Below, piece by piece: positions 7,464 through 16,522 of a stretch of DNA of 32,547 nucleotides. Source of the stretch: an uncultured Eubacterium sp. (GTDB taxonomy: Bacteria; Bacillota; Clostridia; Lachnospirales; Lachnospiraceae); assembly GCA_934351445.1 (NCBI GenBank), contig CAKRIZ010000022.1:1-32547 (forward strand). The letters run 5' to 3'. The notes under the pieces were generated by a model. That model ran no database searches. It saw only the letters and a program-made list of their open reading frames with translations, and was not told where the DNA came from. Positions within the stretch are counted from its first letter, which is position 1. Every line of letters starts with the position of its first letter. The translations under genes and the position numbers were made by a program.

Positions 7464-10400
7464 ATGCCCAGAGCAAAACAGTCAATGGATGGTAATACCG
7501 CTGCCGCTCATGTAGCTTATGCCTACACAGAAGTAGCTGGTATCTATCCGATCACACCGTCTTCTCCGATGGCTGATACCGTCGATCAGTGGTCAGCAGC
7601 AGGACAGAAGAACATTTTTGGAAATACCGTTAAGGTTGTAGAGATGGAGTCTGAGGCCGGAGCAGCAGGTACCGTACACGGTTCCCTTGCAGCAGGTGCT
7701 TTGACAACTACATTTACCGCTTCACAGGGATTATTACTGATGATCCCCAACATGTACAAGATCGCAGGTGAGAACTTACCTTCTGTATTCCACGTATCTG
7801 CACGTACCGTATCTTCACACGCACTGAACATCTTCGGTGATCACAGTGATGTATACGCCTGCCGTCAGACAGGTTTCGCTATGTTAGCAGAGACCAACCC
7901 TCAGGAGGTTATGGACTTAAGCCCCGTTGCACACTGTGCAGCATTAGAGGGAAAAGTTCCTTTCGTAAACTTCTTCGATGGATTCCGTACCTCTCACGAG
8001 ATCCAGAAGATCGAGAAATGGGACTATGAGGATCTGAAGGATATGTGCCCGATGGACGCTGTCAAGGAGTTCCGTGAGCATGCATTAAATCCTGAGCATC
8101 CCGCAGCTCGTGGTTCACACGAGAACGGAGACGTTTTCTTCCAGCATCGTGAGGCATGTAATGGTTTCTATGATGCACTTCCCGCAGTCGTTGAGAAGTA
8201 TATGAAGAAAGTCAACGAGAAGTTAGGAACAAACTATGACCTGTTCAACTACTACGGAGCAGAGGACGCTGACCGCGTGATCATCGCTATGGGATCTATC
8301 TGTGACGTTGCAGAAGAGGTTATTGATTATTTAACAGCTAAGGGTGAGAAGGTCGGACTGATCAAGGTTCGTTTATATCGTCCTTGGTCTTCACAGGCTA
8401 TCTTAAAGGTTATTCCTAAGACCGTTAAGAAGATCGCTGTATTAGACAGAACAAAGGAGCCCGGATCTCTTGGCGAGCCGTTATACCTGGATGTAGCTAC
8501 CACACTGCGTGAGGCTGGCTTAAATGACATCATCTTAACAGGTGGACGTTACGGATTAGGATCAAAGGATACTCCTCCTTCATCTGTATTCGCTGTATAC
8601 AAAGAGCTGGAGAAGGATGCTCCCAAGGCTCGTTTCACAATCGGTATCGTCGATGACGTAACCGAGCTGAGCTTACCTGAGGTTAAGCCCGCTCCGATCA
8701 CTTCCGCAGCTGGTACAAAAGAGTGCAAGTTCTGGGGTCTCGGCGGAGATGGTACGGTAGGTGCGAACAAGAACTCTACCAAGATCATCGGTGATCACAC
8801 AGATAAGTATATCCAGGCATACTTCCAGTATGACTCCAAGAAGACCGGTGGTGTAACCATTTCCCACTTACGTTTTGGTGACAACCCGATCAAGAGCCCT
8901 TACTACATCAATCAGGCAGATTTCGTAGCCTGCCACAACCCTGCATATGTCATTCAGGGCATGAAGATGGTTCAGGATGTAAAGCCGGGCGGAGTATTCA
9001 TGATCAACTGCCAGTGGTCAGATGAAGAGTTAGACCATCATCTGAACGCAGAGGCAAAGAAGTATATTGCTGATAACAACATTCAGTTATACACCATCAA
9101 CGCAATCGACAAGGCTATCGAGATCGGTATGGGCAAGAGAACCAACACCATCTTACAGTCAGCTTTCTTCAAGTTAGCAGATGTTATGCCGATCGATGAT
9201 GCAATCGAGTTTATGAAGCAGGCAGCTAAGAAGTCTTACTCAAAGAAGGGTGATGCTGTCGTAGAGATGAACTACAAGGCTATCGATGCCGGTGTAGACG
9301 CTGTACACAAAGTAGAGATCCCCGATTCATGGAAGAATCCGGCTCCCGATGCTGCTAAGGCTGAGAAGACCGGTCGTCCTGAGGTCGTAGATATGGTCAA
9401 CAAGCTGTTAGATCCGATTTCTAAGATGGATGGAGACAGCCTCCCTGTATCTGCATTCAAGGGTATTGAGGATGGCCAGTTCCAGACTGGTGCATCTGCA
9501 TACGAGAAGCGTGGTACAGCCGTTACTGTTCCTGAGTGGGATGCTGAGAAGTGTATCCAGTGTAACAACTGTGCATTTGTCTGCTCACATGCTACCATCC
9601 GTCCGTTCTTACTGAGCGATGACGAGGTAAAGGCAGCTCCTTCTAACATCAAGTTAGCAGATATGAAGCCGAAGGCTGGCGAGTACAAGTACACCATGAG
9701 CGTATCTCCGTTAGACTGTATGGGATGTGGCGAGTGTATCACTGTCTGCCCGACCGCAGCTATCAAGATGGTTCCTCAGGAGTCACAGGCAGCAGAGCAG
9801 CCCGTATTTGATTATTTAGTAGCAAACGTAGGAAAGAAGGATATCGGTCTTTCTGATACTACACCGAAGGGATCACAGTTCAACCAGCCCTTACTTGAGT
9901 TCTCTGGCTCTTGTGCAGGATGTGCTGAGACCTCTTATGCAAGATTGATTACCCAGTTATTTGGTGAGCAGATGTACATCTCAAACGCAACCGGATGTTC
10001 TTCTATCTGGGGTAACCCGGCAGCTACCTCACCTTATACTGTAAATAAGGATTCCAAGAAGGGACCCGCATGGTCTAACTCACTGTTCGAGGACAATGCT
10101 GAGCATGGTCTTGGTATGGAAGTTGGACAGAAGTATCTGCGTGACATGGCTATCGAGTCTGCAAAGGCTTGTGCAAGCTCAGACAAGGCATCTGCTGAGT
10201 TAAAGGCTGCATTTGATAAGTTCATGGAGACCAAGGATAACACCAAGGCAAACGTAGAGCCTACCAAGGCACTCGTTGCTGAGTTAGAGAAGGCTGCTGC
10301 AGCGGGATGTCCTGATGCACAGGCTGCAATCGACAAGAAGGATTACCTCGGAAAGAAATCTGTATGGATCTTCGGTGGTGACGGATGGGCATATGATATC

Positions 10401-11012
10401 GGATTCGGCGGACTCGATCACGTACTTGCTTCTGGCGAGAATGTAAACGTTATGGTATTCGATACCGAGATGTACTCTAATACCGGTGGACAGGCTTCTA
10501 AGGCTTCTAACATCGGTGAGGTCTGCCAGTTCGCTGCTGCAGGTAAAGAGATCGGCAAGAAGTCTCTGTCAGAGATCGCTATGAGCTACGGCTATGTATA
10601 TGTAGCACAGATTGCTCTGGGCGCTAACCCTGCACAGGCTGTAAAGGCTATCGCTGAGGCTGAGGCATACAACGGACCTTCCCTGATCATCGGATATGCT
10701 CCTTGTGAGTTACACGGTATCGCTAAGGGTGGTATGAACCACTGCCAGGATGAGATGAAGAAGGCAGTAGCTTCCGGTTACTGGAACCTGTTCTCATTCA
10801 ACCCTGCATTAAAGGCAGAGGGCAAGAACCCGTTCACCTTAACATCTAAGGCCGGAGACGGCACATATCAGGATTTCCTGAACAACGAGGCACGTTATAC
10901 ACGTCTTGTTAAGCCGTTCCCTGAGAGAGCTGAGAGACTGTTCAAGGAGTCTGAGGAAGCTGCAAAGGCTCGTTTCGAGCACTTACAGAAGTTAGTTGAG
11001 TTATACAAATAA
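7464..11012 (+). CDS. nifJ: Pyruvate:ferredoxin (flavodoxin) oxidoreductase, NifJ type
   Basis: This 1182-residue single-chain enzyme converts pyruvate and CoA to acetyl-CoA and CO2, passing electrons to ferredoxin in fermentative metabolism. The N-terminal domain opens with AYTEVAGIYPITPSSPMAD, typical of the family. Two [4Fe-4S] ferredoxin motifs are C697/C700/C703/C707 (CIQCNNCAFVC) and C752/C755/C758/C762 (CMGCGECITVC). C817 and C820 (CAGC) begin the third cluster site. The thiamine diphosphate domain carries GGDGWAYDIGFGGLDH and NTGGQASKAS. I chose the ATG at 7464 rather than the upstream one at 7422 because AAAGGAGG sits at 7449-7456 and the protein then starts like its relatives. Leucine TTA codons dominate here, unlike the CTG-rich neighbours, as in a highly expressed gene. 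Confidence 0.97.
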   Translation: MPRAKQSMDGNTAAAHVAYAYTEVAGIYPITPSSPMADTVDQWSAAGQKNIFGNTVKVVEMESEAGAAGTVHGSLAAGALTTTFTASQGLLLMIPNMYKIAGENLPSVFHVSARTVSSHALNIFGDHSDVYACRQTGFAMLAETNPQEVMDLSPVAHCAALEGKVPFVNFFDGFRTSHEIQKIEKWDYEDLKDMCPMDAVKEFREHALNPEHPAARGSHENGDVFFQHREACNGFYDALPAVVEKYMKKVNEKLGTNYDLFNYYGAEDADRVIIAMGSICDVAEEVIDYLTAKGEKVGLIKVRLYRPWSSQAILKVIPKTVKKIAVLDRTKEPGSLGEPLYLDVATTLREAGLNDIILTGGRYGLGSKDTPPSSVFAVYKELEKDAPKARFTIGIVDDVTELSLPEVKPAPITSAAGTKECKFWGLGGDGTVGANKNSTKIIGDHTDKYIQAYFQYDSKKTGGVTISHLRFGDNPIKSPYYINQADFVACHNPAYVIQGMKMVQDVKPGGVFMINCQWSDEELDHHLNAEAKKYIADNNIQLYTINAIDKAIEIGMGKRTNTILQSAFFKLADVMPIDDAIEFMKQAAKKSYSKKGDAVVEMNYKAIDAGVDAVHKVEIPDSWKNPAPDAAKAEKTGRPEVVDMVNKLLDPISKMDGDSLPVSAFKGIEDGQFQTGASAYEKRGTAVTVPEWDAEKCIQCNNCAFVCSHATIRPFLLSDDEVKAAPSNIKLADMKPKAGEYKYTMSVSPLDCMGCGECITVCPTAAIKMVPQESQAAEQPVFDYLVANVGKKDIGLSDTTPKGSQFNQPLLEFSGSCAGCAETSYARLITQLFGEQMYISNATGCSSIWGNPAATSPYTVNKDSKKGPAWSNSLFEDNAEHGLGMEVGQKYLRDMAIESAKACASSDKASAELKAAFDKFMETKDNTKANVEPTKALVAELEKAAAAGCPDAQAAIDKKDYLGKKSVWIFGGDGWAYDIGFGGLDHVLASGENVNVMVFDTEMYSNTGGQASKASNIGEVCQFAAAGKEIGKKSLSEIAMSYGYVYVAQIALGANPAQAVKAIAEAEAYNGPSLIIGYAPCELHGIAKGGMNHCQDEMKKAVASGYWNLFSFNPALKAEGKNPFTLTSKAGDGTYQDFLNNEARYTRLVKPFPERAERLFKESEEAAKARFEHLQKLVELYK

Positions 11013-11036
11013 TTCAGCCACATACCAATGATATTG

Positions 11037-11070
11037 ATACCCTGCGGGCAAAGTTGCCTGCAGGGTATTT
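11037..11070 (+). terminator. Intrinsic terminator of nifJ
   Basis: A 14-bp stem with one G-U pair (11037-11050/11055-11068) closes a 4-base loop. Only three T follow. Confidence 0.8.
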
Positions 11071-11096
11071 CTATCCGCGCAAAAGGAGAGCATGCG

Positions 11097-11600
11097 ATGA
11101 ACGTATTAGATGAACTGACATTAAAAATGATTGATTTCTATGCAGGGGATGCCGAACGTATCCAGCATTTTATGAAGGTGCACCGTTTTGGTGAATTGAT
11201 TGCAAAGATGGAAGGGCTGAGCGAGGACGAGATCTTTTTAATCGAGACAGCGACGATCGTACACGATATCGGTATTCGTATTGCAGAGGAAAAATATGGC
11301 AGCTGTGAAGGTCCTTTGCAGGAAAAGGAAGGACCTGCATATGCAGAAAAAATGCTGGCAGAATTGAATTATGATCCGGAGATCATCGCGCGTGTGAGCT
11401 ATCTCGTCGGGCATCATCATACGTATACCAATATAGACGGCATGGATTATCAGATTTTGGTCGAGGCAGATTTCCTCGTGAATCTGTTTGAGGAAGGCTT
11501 CCGCATCAATGGTGTGGACAAACAGCAGGTAAAAAATGTATATGAGCGCATTTTTAAGACCGAAGCTGGTAAGAAGATCTGCCGGACGATGTTCAAATAG
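11097..11600 (+). CDS. HD-domain metal-dependent phosphohydrolase-like protein
   Basis: This 167-residue cytoplasmic protein belongs to the HD superfamily. H56-D57 (VHDIG) is the metal-binding HD pair, and HHH at 106-108 (VGHHHTYTNIDGMDYQ) together with the Asp in EADFLVN complete the usual metal ligands. The family hydrolyses phosphate esters such as nucleotides; the substrate here is unknown. The ATG at 11097 is preferred over 11028 because AAAGGAG ends 9 bases before it and the longer form would start inside the nifJ terminator. The gene lies just after that terminator, so read-through from nifJ may contribute to its expression. Confidence 0.8.
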   Translation: MNVLDELTLKMIDFYAGDAERIQHFMKVHRFGELIAKMEGLSEDEIFLIETATIVHDIGIRIAEEKYGSCEGPLQEKEGPAYAEKMLAELNYDPEIIARVSYLVGHHHTYTNIDGMDYQILVEADFLVNLFEEGFRINGVDKQQVKNVYERIFKTEAGKKICRTMFK

Positions 11601-11602
11601 CA

Positions 11603-11631
11603 TTTACAAAATCTATTTCAGGTGTTAGAAT
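11603..11631 (+). promoter_or_regulatory. Sigma-A promoter of the coiled-coil protein gene
   Basis: TTTACA (11603-11608), a 17-bp spacer and TAGAAT (11626-11631), 62 bp before the start. Confidence 0.55.
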
Positions 11632-11693
11632 AAAATGGAGTTTAGCTGTGAAGATACAAAACAGTGATATTTAGCCATAGTAGGAGGAAAGCT

Positions 11694-12845
11694 ATGCTTC
11701 AGATAGAGGAGTGGTTTCGCAGATCCCAGAAAAAGCCTGAGAAAAAGGTTGTATCTGCCCCGCGGTCGGTGGCTGTTACACATAGACAGGAAGAAGTACA
11801 TACGCATAAGGTGAAGCCGGAAGCGGGTGAACCGGCAGCAGAACCGGACTTTTATGATGAACCGGAAGATATGTTTGAGCCGGAGGATATGGAGCTTTCG
11901 AAGCCGGAGAATAAGGATTTCCTGAAGCCGGAGATCGGGGATGCGCCCGAAGTGGATGAACCGGTTGTACCGGAGGATGATGCTGCAGCGGTTTCATTGC
12001 AGGATTCAGTTACTGAGACGGATGAGTTGGAAGATATTTCTCAGAAAATAGGGATGGATGTGGCAGATATGATAGATATGGACAAGGAAGATGTGTTGAT
12101 TCAACAGATAGATGAATTTCGCGAGAAAGCAAAACAGTTGCAGGAGCTCATGCAGAACCGCGAATCAAAGGCAAAGGAACTGCAGGACGTCGTAGAAGAA
12201 CGCGCAGCCAGAGCGAATTCGCTGGATCGTATGGTTCATGCGCGCCAGGGAGAAGCGGACAAGATCATGAAGCAGGTGACGCAGCGCATAGATGCGATGT
12301 CTATGGGTGTCCGGACACAGATGAGCGGATTGTCAGATACAGTCAGCAAGGAAGTCGGTGGCTTGTCACAGAACTTGACTCAGAATCTGACTCAGAATCT
12401 GACTCAGAATATCACGCATGAGATCAATCAGTCGACAGAAAAGACCAGACAGGTTGTGGAAGCTGCGACTCAGAATATGATCGATCAGAATACCCGCAGT
12501 CTGGAGGGCTTGAAGGAGCAGTTAGAACAGCTGGATCATTCCGGACAGATCGGTGAACTCTCTACTGAGATGAATAGCCAGATGACAACGCTCAAGGCAG
12601 ATATCGTGGAGAAAATCCACGCGGAAGATGTCAAGTGCTACCGGAACATACAGGTATCACTCGATGAGCAGAGCAAGGTGTTGTCTGAGGGCGACGAGAA
12701 GATACGCGGACAGATACAGGAGCAGATGGATGGTCTGAATGCCCGGATGGGTCGTCATGCATCGATGATCCGTGCGTCACTGGTGATCTCTGTATTGAAT
12801 CTGCTTGGAATCGCCGGAATTATTGCACTGCTGATCATACGATAG
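11694..12845 (+). CDS. Acidic coiled-coil protein with C-terminal membrane anchor, unknown function
   Basis: This protein of 383 residues resembles no family I recognise. Residues 1-45 are basic. About 45-110 is very acidic and Pro-rich with repeated PED/EPE units. About 120-350 is predicted helical coiled coil rich in Glu, Gln and Lys, including a short NLTQ repeat block at about 226-240. The last 25 residues (MIRASLVISVLNLLGIAGIIALLIIR) form a single hydrophobic segment with Arg at the end. The layout suggests a tail-anchored cytoplasmic protein, perhaps a scaffold or spacer at the membrane; that is inference. The start at 11694 has AGGAGGAAA directly upstream, better than the ATG at 11664. 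Confidence 0.7.
   Translation: MLQIEEWFRRSQKKPEKKVVSAPRSVAVTHRQEEVHTHKVKPEAGEPAAEPDFYDEPEDMFEPEDMELSKPENKDFLKPEIGDAPEVDEPVVPEDDAAAVSLQDSVTETDELEDISQKIGMDVADMIDMDKEDVLIQQIDEFREKAKQLQELMQNRESKAKELQDVVEERAARANSLDRMVHARQGEADKIMKQVTQRIDAMSMGVRTQMSGLSDTVSKEVGGLSQNLTQNLTQNLTQNITHEINQSTEKTRQVVEAATQNMIDQNTRSLEGLKEQLEQLDHSGQIGELSTEMNSQMTTLKADIVEKIHAEDVKCYRNIQVSLDEQSKVLSEGDEKIRGQIQEQMDGLNARMGRHASMIRASLVISVLNLLGIAGIIALLIIR
12375..12410 (+). repeat. Three 12-bp tandem repeats in the coiled-coil gene
   Basis: The units CTGACTCAGAAT start at 12375 (first base T), 12387 and 12399. They encode NLTQ repeats and keep the reading frame. Confidence 0.85.
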
Positions 12846-12973
12846 GACACAGATAGGATATCAGATAAGATATCATACAAGGTATCAGACAGTAGTGTGT
12901 CATAGACCGGATGCGTCCGGGTCACAGGTAAATGAATAGGAATGAATAGGAATAAACAGGATATAAGCAGTAT
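12846..12973 (+). other. Short repeat-rich intergenic spacer
   Basis: This 128-bp spacer contains three related GATATCAGA/GGTATCAGA words (12858-12890) and a near-tandem AATGAATAGGA pair (about 12932-12953). I see no clear promoter, terminator or gene in it. Confidence 0.4.
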
Positions 12974-14632
12974 ATGAATTATCAGGAAACAAACAGTGTC
13001 TGGATTATTGGACATAAGAATCCAGACGCTGATTCTATTTGTGCGGCAATTGCATATGCCGCGTTGAAAAACCAGACAGACAGGGAACATTACGTGCCCA
13101 AACGGGCCGGCTCCATGAACGGGGAGACACAGTATGTGCTCGATTATTTTGGCGTAGAGGCACCGGAAGAAGTCTCTGATGTAGGCGCGCAGGTCAAGGA
13201 TATCAATATCCGCCGTACCGCAGGCGTGCGTGAGGGCATCACGCTCAAAAAGGCATGGGAACTCATGCAGACGGAGCGTGTCGTGACACTGCCGATCGTA
13301 AATGAGTCGCGCAAGCTGGTGGGTTTGATCTCAAATAACGATATCGCGATGTGTTATATGGAAGTATCGAATCAGGAGAGTCTCTCGCAGGCGAGACCGC
13401 GTTATCACAATATTATCGAGACACTCAACGGCACATTACTGACCGGAAATGAGCATGGTATCTTCATGAATGGAAAGGTAGAGGTCGCCGCAGGTAACAG
13501 GGAGCGTGTAGAGGAATACATCGCAAAAGACGATCTGGTGATTCTGGGTGACCGTGAGGAGATGCAGGTGCGTTCACTGGAACTGGATGTGAGCTGTATG
13601 ATTATCTGTGGTGGGTCACAGGTGTCAAAACAGATTCTGGATATGGCAGCCAGCCGCGACTGTGTACTCATCTCGACACCCTATGATACGTTTACGACGG
13701 CACGCCTGATCAACCAGAGTATGCCGATCCGTTCGATCATGACGAAAAATAATCTCATTACTTTCGAGCTGGATGACTATGTCGAGGATATCCGCGAGGT
13801 CATGTCAAAGGAACGGCACAGAGATTTTCCGGTATTGGATGAGAACGGAGACTATGTGGGCATGATTTCGAGACGAAATCTCTTAAATATGCAAAAAAAG
13901 CGTGTGATTCTCGTAGACCATAACGAAAAAACACAGGCAGTCGATGGTATCTCCGGTGCGGAGATCTTAGAGATCATCGACCACCACAGGATTGGCAGTC
14001 TCGAGACGATCTCACCGGTATTTTTCCGTAACCAGCCCCTTGGTTCTACTTCTTCTATTATATGGAGTATGTATCAGGAGAAAGGTATCGAGGTCGATCC
14101 GAAGATCGCAGGATTGCTGTGTGCGGCGATCATATCCGATACGCTGATGTTCCGTTCGCCGACCTGTACGCAGTTTGATCAGATGGCAGCACAGACACTG
14201 GCGCAGATCGCAGGCATTGATATTGAGACATTTGCGAGCAATATGTTCCGCGCAGGCAGTGATTTCAGCAAAAAGACGATCCAGGAGATCTGCTATCTCG
14301 ACTTTAAGACTTTTACAGCAGAAAAGGTCACATTTGGCGTCAGCCAGATCAGCGCAATGAGTGCACTGGATCTGGAGGAGGTAAAACGGCGTATGCAGGA
14401 ATATCTGGATACGATGCTGTTGGAGCGCAAGCTGGATATGGTATTTATCATGCTGACGAACATTGTACAGGAGCAGTCAGAGATTCTGTGTGCGGGAGAG
14501 GGCGCAGCCAGAATCCTGTCGCAGGCTTTTACGAATGCGGAGATAGAAGACAATGAGACGTTGTTAAAGGGAGTGATATCCCGCAAAAAGCAGTTTATCC
14601 CGGAACTGATCCGCGCGTTACAGGAGTCCTGA
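12974..14632 (+). CDS. ppaC: Mn-dependent inorganic pyrophosphatase with CBS and DRTGG regulatory domains
   Basis: This 552-residue family II pyrophosphatase splits pyrophosphate into two phosphates, pulling biosynthetic reactions forward. The DHH catalytic domain opens with GHKNPDADS (residues 13-21, Mn ligands). It is split by an inserted regulatory block: CBS domain (about 70-125), DRTGG domain (about 130-245) and second CBS domain (about 250-305). The catalytic domain resumes with IDHHR (about 335) and QPLGSTSSI. A DHHA2 domain forms the C-terminus (about 425-550). In this subfamily, adenine nucleotides bound to the CBS pair inhibit or activate the enzyme. The ribosome binding site is weak. 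The next gene starts 3 bp after the stop, so the two are likely co-translated. Confidence 0.92.
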   Translation: MNYQETNSVWIIGHKNPDADSICAAIAYAALKNQTDREHYVPKRAGSMNGETQYVLDYFGVEAPEEVSDVGAQVKDINIRRTAGVREGITLKKAWELMQTERVVTLPIVNESRKLVGLISNNDIAMCYMEVSNQESLSQARPRYHNIIETLNGTLLTGNEHGIFMNGKVEVAAGNRERVEEYIAKDDLVILGDREEMQVRSLELDVSCMIICGGSQVSKQILDMAASRDCVLISTPYDTFTTARLINQSMPIRSIMTKNNLITFELDDYVEDIREVMSKERHRDFPVLDENGDYVGMISRRNLLNMQKKRVILVDHNEKTQAVDGISGAEILEIIDHHRIGSLETISPVFFRNQPLGSTSSIIWSMYQEKGIEVDPKIAGLLCAAIISDTLMFRSPTCTQFDQMAAQTLAQIAGIDIETFASNMFRAGSDFSKKTIQEICYLDFKTFTAEKVTFGVSQISAMSALDLEEVKRRMQEYLDTMLLERKLDMVFIMLTNIVQEQSEILCAGEGAARILSQAFTNAEIEDNETLLKGVISRKKQFIPELIRALQES

Positions 14633-14635
14633 CAG

Positions 14636-15313
14636 ATGGCAGTAAAAAAGAACGATACAGATAAATATAAAGACAAGAAGCATAAAAAGAATCCAACCGG
14701 TAAAAATGCCCGGATACCAAATGAGAAAAAAAGTGCAAAAAGTACGATCGGAAAAAAGCAGACCTGGCGTGCAGGCAATATGCTGTATCCGGTTCCGGCT
14801 GTCATGGTCAGCATGGCACGCGAGGGTGAGAAACCAAACATTATCACAGTCGCCTGGGCAGGTACGGTCAATTCTGATCCGGTCATGTTGTCTATCTCGG
14901 TACGCAAGGAGCGTTATTCACATGCGATTTTGAGTGAAACAGGAGAATTTGTCGTAAATCTGGTGAATGAGCCGCTTGTACGGGCATGTGATTATTGCGG
15001 GGTGCGCTCGGGCAGGGATGTTGATAAATTTTCTCAGATGAAGCTGACCCCGGCTGCAGTCGAGGGTGTTGTGGCACCGGCGATCGCTGAGAGCCCGGTC
15101 AATCTGGCATGCCGCGTGAAGCAGGTCATTCCGCTCGGCAGCCATGACATGTTTCTGGCAGAGGTCGTCAGTGTGACTGTAGATGAGCGATATATGGATG
15201 AAAAGGGCACCTTCCACCTGAATGATGCGGGACTGGTGGCTTATTCACACGGCAGGTATTTTAAACTTGGAAAAGAACTCGGAACGTTTGGCTATAGTGT
15301 GAGGAAAAACTAA
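14636..15313 (+). CDS. Flavin reductase-like FMN-binding protein (flavoredoxin type) with Lys-rich N-terminal tail
   Basis: This is a 225-residue protein. Residues about 45-220 match the flavin reductase-like split-barrel family: NIITVAWAGTVNSDPVMLSISVRKERYSH and TGEFVVNLVNEPLVRACDYCG surround the FMN site. These proteins transfer electrons from NAD(P)H or ferredoxin through bound FMN; the partner is unknown. The first 42 residues hold 14 lysines and are not part of the fold. The start has CAGGAG overlapping the end of ppaC. An internal ATG at 14789 (MLYPVPAVM) would give the bare domain, but no good site precedes it. Confidence 0.82.
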   Translation: MAVKKNDTDKYKDKKHKKNPTGKNARIPNEKKSAKSTIGKKQTWRAGNMLYPVPAVMVSMAREGEKPNIITVAWAGTVNSDPVMLSISVRKERYSHAILSETGEFVVNLVNEPLVRACDYCGVRSGRDVDKFSQMKLTPAAVEGVVAPAIAESPVNLACRVKQVIPLGSHDMFLAEVVSVTVDERYMDEKGTFHLNDAGLVAYSHGRYFKLGKELGTFGYSVRKN

Positions 15314-15347
15314 GAATCCGGCGATCCCCACGAGCGTTTTGTGGAAC

Positions 15348-15376
15348 AAAAATGGGTTATGCATATGCATAACCCA
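15348..15376 (-). terminator. Intrinsic terminator of the S1-domain gene, built on a perfect palindrome
   Basis: 15353-15376 is a perfect 24-bp palindrome (TGGGTTATGCAT and its complement). On the minus strand it is followed by five T. It may also slow plus-strand transcription leaving the flavin reductase gene, but the T tract is poor on that side. Confidence 0.8.
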
Positions 15377-15419
15377 CTTGCTTTCCCTTGTCATGTCAGT
15401 AATGAAAATAATGAGAAAA

Positions 15420-16328
15420 TTAGTCAAATTTTAATCCTGCGAGCAGGCCGCCAAGACTGGTCGTCGCCTGTTCATCAGTTGTGTACTCGACCGCTTCTGC
15501 ATTTTCAGCTTCAGTATCGGTCATATCCTCCTGTAGTGCTTTGATAGAAAGACTGATCTTGCCATCGTTCGTATTCAGGATCTTGGCGTGGACTTTTTCG
15601 CCTTCTTTTAATACCTCTCCCGGATGTTTGATACGCTTTTCGCTGATCTGGGAGATGTGAACGAGACCGCTCAGACCGTCGCCCAGGTTGACAAAAGCGC
15701 CATAAGGCATGAGGCTTTCGACAGTACCCTCTACGACAGAACCCGGTACGAGCATCGAGATTTTGTGATTGCGGGCTTCCTCCTGCTGCTTACGAAGTAC
15801 GGTTTTGGCAGACATGACCAGCCGTTCCTTTTGGGGATCAACAGTGATGACTGTCACATCCAGATCTTTGCCAAGCCAGGGGTTGCAGTCTTCGACGTAG
15901 TCGAGGCTCAACTGGCTTGCGGGAATAAAGCCGCGGATCCCTTCGAGATATGCGACTACGCCGCTGGGAACGATACCTTTGATACGCACGGTGTGGACGC
16001 TTTCATCCTCGAGATAGCCCTTTAACACATCCCATGCGAGTACATGGTTCGCTTCCTTTTTGGATAACAGGATATTGCCGGCTCCGTCATCTGTACGGAT
16101 GACTGTAGCTTCGATGGTATCACCGACCTGGACGGCTTCCTTTAACATGCAGTCGGGGTCATCGGAATAGTCTTCGGCTTTGATGATACCGGATGCGTAG
16201 TAGCGCAGATCCAGGGTGATCTCTTCTTCAGTGACAGCGATGACAGTACCGGTGACGATGTCTCCAACGCCGATCTTGCGAAAAGAGGCATTGATCTCGG
16301 CCTCATAATCTTTCATTGTTTCAGACAT
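15420..16328 (-). CDS. S1 RNA-binding domain protein (ribosomal protein S1-like)
   Basis: This 302-residue protein has three S1 repeats: about 20-85 (VGDIVTGTVIAVTEEEITLDL), about 105-170 (GVVAYLEGIRGFIPASQLS) and about 188-260 (VEGTVESLMPYGAFVNLGDGLSGLVHISQIS). The third is closest to consensus. The C-terminal 40 residues are acidic and disordered. Firmicute S1-like proteins of this size bind mRNA and ribosomes, but the exact role here is not certain. I take the ATG at 16328: AAAGGAG lies at a normal distance from it, whereas the GTG at 16337 sits almost on top of that site. This is the only minus-strand gene in the window, diverging from nifS with its own promoter and terminator. Confidence 0.87.
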   Translation of the reverse strand: MSETMKDYEAEINASFRKIGVGDIVTGTVIAVTEEEITLDLRYYASGIIKAEDYSDDPDCMLKEAVQVGDTIEATVIRTDDGAGNILLSKKEANHVLAWDVLKGYLEDESVHTVRIKGIVPSGVVAYLEGIRGFIPASQLSLDYVEDCNPWLGKDLDVTVITVDPQKERLVMSAKTVLRKQQEEARNHKISMLVPGSVVEGTVESLMPYGAFVNLGDGLSGLVHISQISEKRIKHPGEVLKEGEKVHAKILNTNDGKISLSIKALQEDMTDTEAENAEAVEYTTDEQATTSLGGLLAGLKFD

Positions 16329-16370
16329 GATAATCACGCTCCTTTATATATTGTATTATTTTTTAAACAC

Positions 16371-16399
16371 AGTATAGCATAGACTTCTTTTCATAGCAA
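16371..16399 (-). promoter_or_regulatory. Promoter of the S1-domain gene
   Basis: Read on the minus strand: TTGCTA (16399-16394), a 17-bp spacer and TATACT (16376-16371), with TGC before the -10 as in an extended -10. Confidence 0.65.
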
Positions 16400-16416
16400 G
16401 GCACTGGGGTACGCGC

Positions 16417-16444
16417 TTGACAACGAATAGAAAAGCGTTATAAT
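16417..16444 (+). promoter_or_regulatory. Consensus sigma-A promoter of nifS-nifU
   Basis: A perfect TTGACA (16417-16422), a 16-bp spacer and a perfect TATAAT (16439-16444). The leader is about 70 nt long and holds a weak inverted repeat, TAGTAT/ATACTA (16483-16488/16502-16507), that could bind a regulator. No IscR-type gene is seen nearby. Confidence 0.8.
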
Positions 16445-16522
16445 GATTGCATAAAATATAGTAATTCATGCTATTATTATTTTAGTATTTGTATGTAAAT
16501 CATACTAGAAAGAGGAACGGAT

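Noticed and set aside
14293..14907. 204-codon minus-strand frame opposite ppaC and the flavin reductase gene
   Set aside because: It spans the junction of two well-supported plus-strand genes, has no ribosome binding site, and its translation lacks any family pattern.
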